Source: an uncultured Eubacteriales bacterium | GTDB lineage: Bacteria > Bacillota > Clostridia > Oscillospirales > CAG-272 | Length of the DNA: 64,000 nt | Direction: 5' to 3' | NCBI GenBank assembly: GCA_934402395.1 | Contig: CAKRTQ010000008.1 | Coordinates: 1-64,000 of the forward strand | In this document: piece by piece, positions 63,599 to 64,000 of the stretch | Layout of the letters: the number at the start of each line of letters is the position of its first letter | How positions within the stretch are numbered: the stretch's first letter is position 1 | Notes under the pieces: model-generated | What the model saw: only the letters and a program-made list of their open reading frames with translations | Database searches by the model: none | What the model was told of the DNA's origin: nothing | Made by a program: the position numbers and the translations under genes

Positions 63599-64000
63599 AT
63601 GAGCAGAAGAAAAGGCGGGGTGATAATGACCCCGGGAGCGGCAATACTCTCCGCGTCAAGCGCGGTCGGCAAGAAAGAAAAAGAGGGACCGCTCGGCAAC
63701 GGTTTTGATTATTTTGATCCCACAGACCGCTTTGGCGGAAAAACGTGGGAAAAGTCGGAAAGCGAAATGCAGCGCACCGCATTTGCGGGTGCTATGGGAA
63801 AGCTCGGGATTGCCGAAGATTCGGTGGGGGCGCTTTTTGCGGGCGATCTTCTGAATCAATGCGTTGGCTCGGCGTACGGTCTGCTTGATTTTGATATTCC
63901 GTATTTCGGGCTTTACGGGGCGTGCTCAACGGCTGCCGAGGGGCTTATGCTTGCCGCAATGACCGTGAGCGGCGGAATGCTTGAGTGTGCGGCTGCGGTA
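63599..64000 (+). CDS. spoVAD: stage V sporulation protein AD, 5' part
   Basis: The first 134 codons of a gene cut by the window end. The translation starts MSRRKGGVIM and contains SSAVGKKEKEGPLGNGFDYFD, the conserved EKSESEMQRTAF helix, FAGDLLNQCVGSAYGLLDFDIP and FGLYGACSTAAEGL with the thiolase-like cysteine. These blocks identify SpoVAD, the dipicolinic-acid-binding subunit of the SpoVA channel that loads DPA into forespores. In known genomes it lies between spoVAC and spoVAE(B); here no spoVAC precedes it, so the cluster is split or rearranged. Upstream 63466-63598 is AT-rich; no convincing sigma-F/G promoter could be fixed. Confidence 0.9.
   Translation, partial: MSRRKGGVIMTPGAAILSASSAVGKKEKEGPLGNGFDYFDPTDRFGGKTWEKSESEMQRTAFAGAMGKLGIAEDSVGALFAGDLLNQCVGSAYGLLDFDIPYFGLYGACSTAAEGLMLAAMTVSGGMLECAAAV

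Overview
The window looks like chromosome of an anaerobic, probably uncultured member of the class Clostridia (Oscillospiraceae/Ruminococcaceae-like), with moderately high GC coding DNA and AT-rich gaps. The clues are a partial spoVAD at the right edge (a forespore gene, so a spore-forming lineage), RqcH, type II pantothenate kinase, several small ECF sigma/anti-sigma operons, and a clostridial-type integrative mobilizable element with a large serine recombinase. The placement is inference; no rRNA gene is present to test it.

Left third (1-30450): a tRNA-Gly, a sugar-phosphate isomerase-like protein and a phosphoglucomutase open the window. Next comes an ECF sigma/anti-sigma pair whose promoter block is repeated, at the same internal spacing, in front of a lipoprotein-MBOAT-DHHW operon, so the sigma factor probably controls surface polysaccharide O-acylation. 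A compact operon behind one consensus promoter then runs from a tRNA-dihydrouridine synthase through an MFS carrier, three small membrane proteins, a nuclease/phosphatase-family enzyme, a secreted protein and an acyl-ACP thioesterase. serC-serA, a second ECF operon on the minus strand, ligA, an asd-esterase-lipoprotein operon, rsmI, a cell-wall amidase, and a minus-strand envelope operon (GT2-GtrA, phosphodiester glycosidase, anchored unknown protein, PAP2 phosphatase) follow.

Middle (30721-41100): a tRNA-Val/tRNA-Ala operon is followed by a degenerate second copy of the tRNA-Ala 3' end and its terminator. A mobile element of about 9.8 kb (about 31117-40899) is inserted inside that second terminator hairpin. 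It carries a TnpX-like recombinase, relaxase, MobC, a RepA-like ATPase, a probable oriT, and cargo: a TldD/TldE metalloprotease pair, a frameshifted kinase pseudogene, and a protein ending in a sigma-region-4 helix-turn-helix. The tldDE promoter has two 20-bp direct repeats with a 22-bp period just upstream.

Right third (41055-64000): a third ECF operon with an unusual shared leader hairpin, two ABC exporters followed by an acetyltransferase and a hydrolase, a second (chromosomal) TldD/TldE pair, a membrane protein, a HAD phosphatase with RqcH, coaW, a repeat-rich gap, pyrG-purA, an M18 aminopeptidase, azlCD, an aldose-epimerase-family protein and the truncated spoVAD.

Most ordinary genes are housekeeping or envelope functions. 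The points that most deserve a second look are the nested insertion into a duplicated tRNA tail, the regulated TldD/E cargo, the repeated ECF promoter, the twin leader hairpins, and families of intergenic hairpins and repeats. No CRISPR array or rRNA was seen. All identifications come from reading motifs; no database search was possible.
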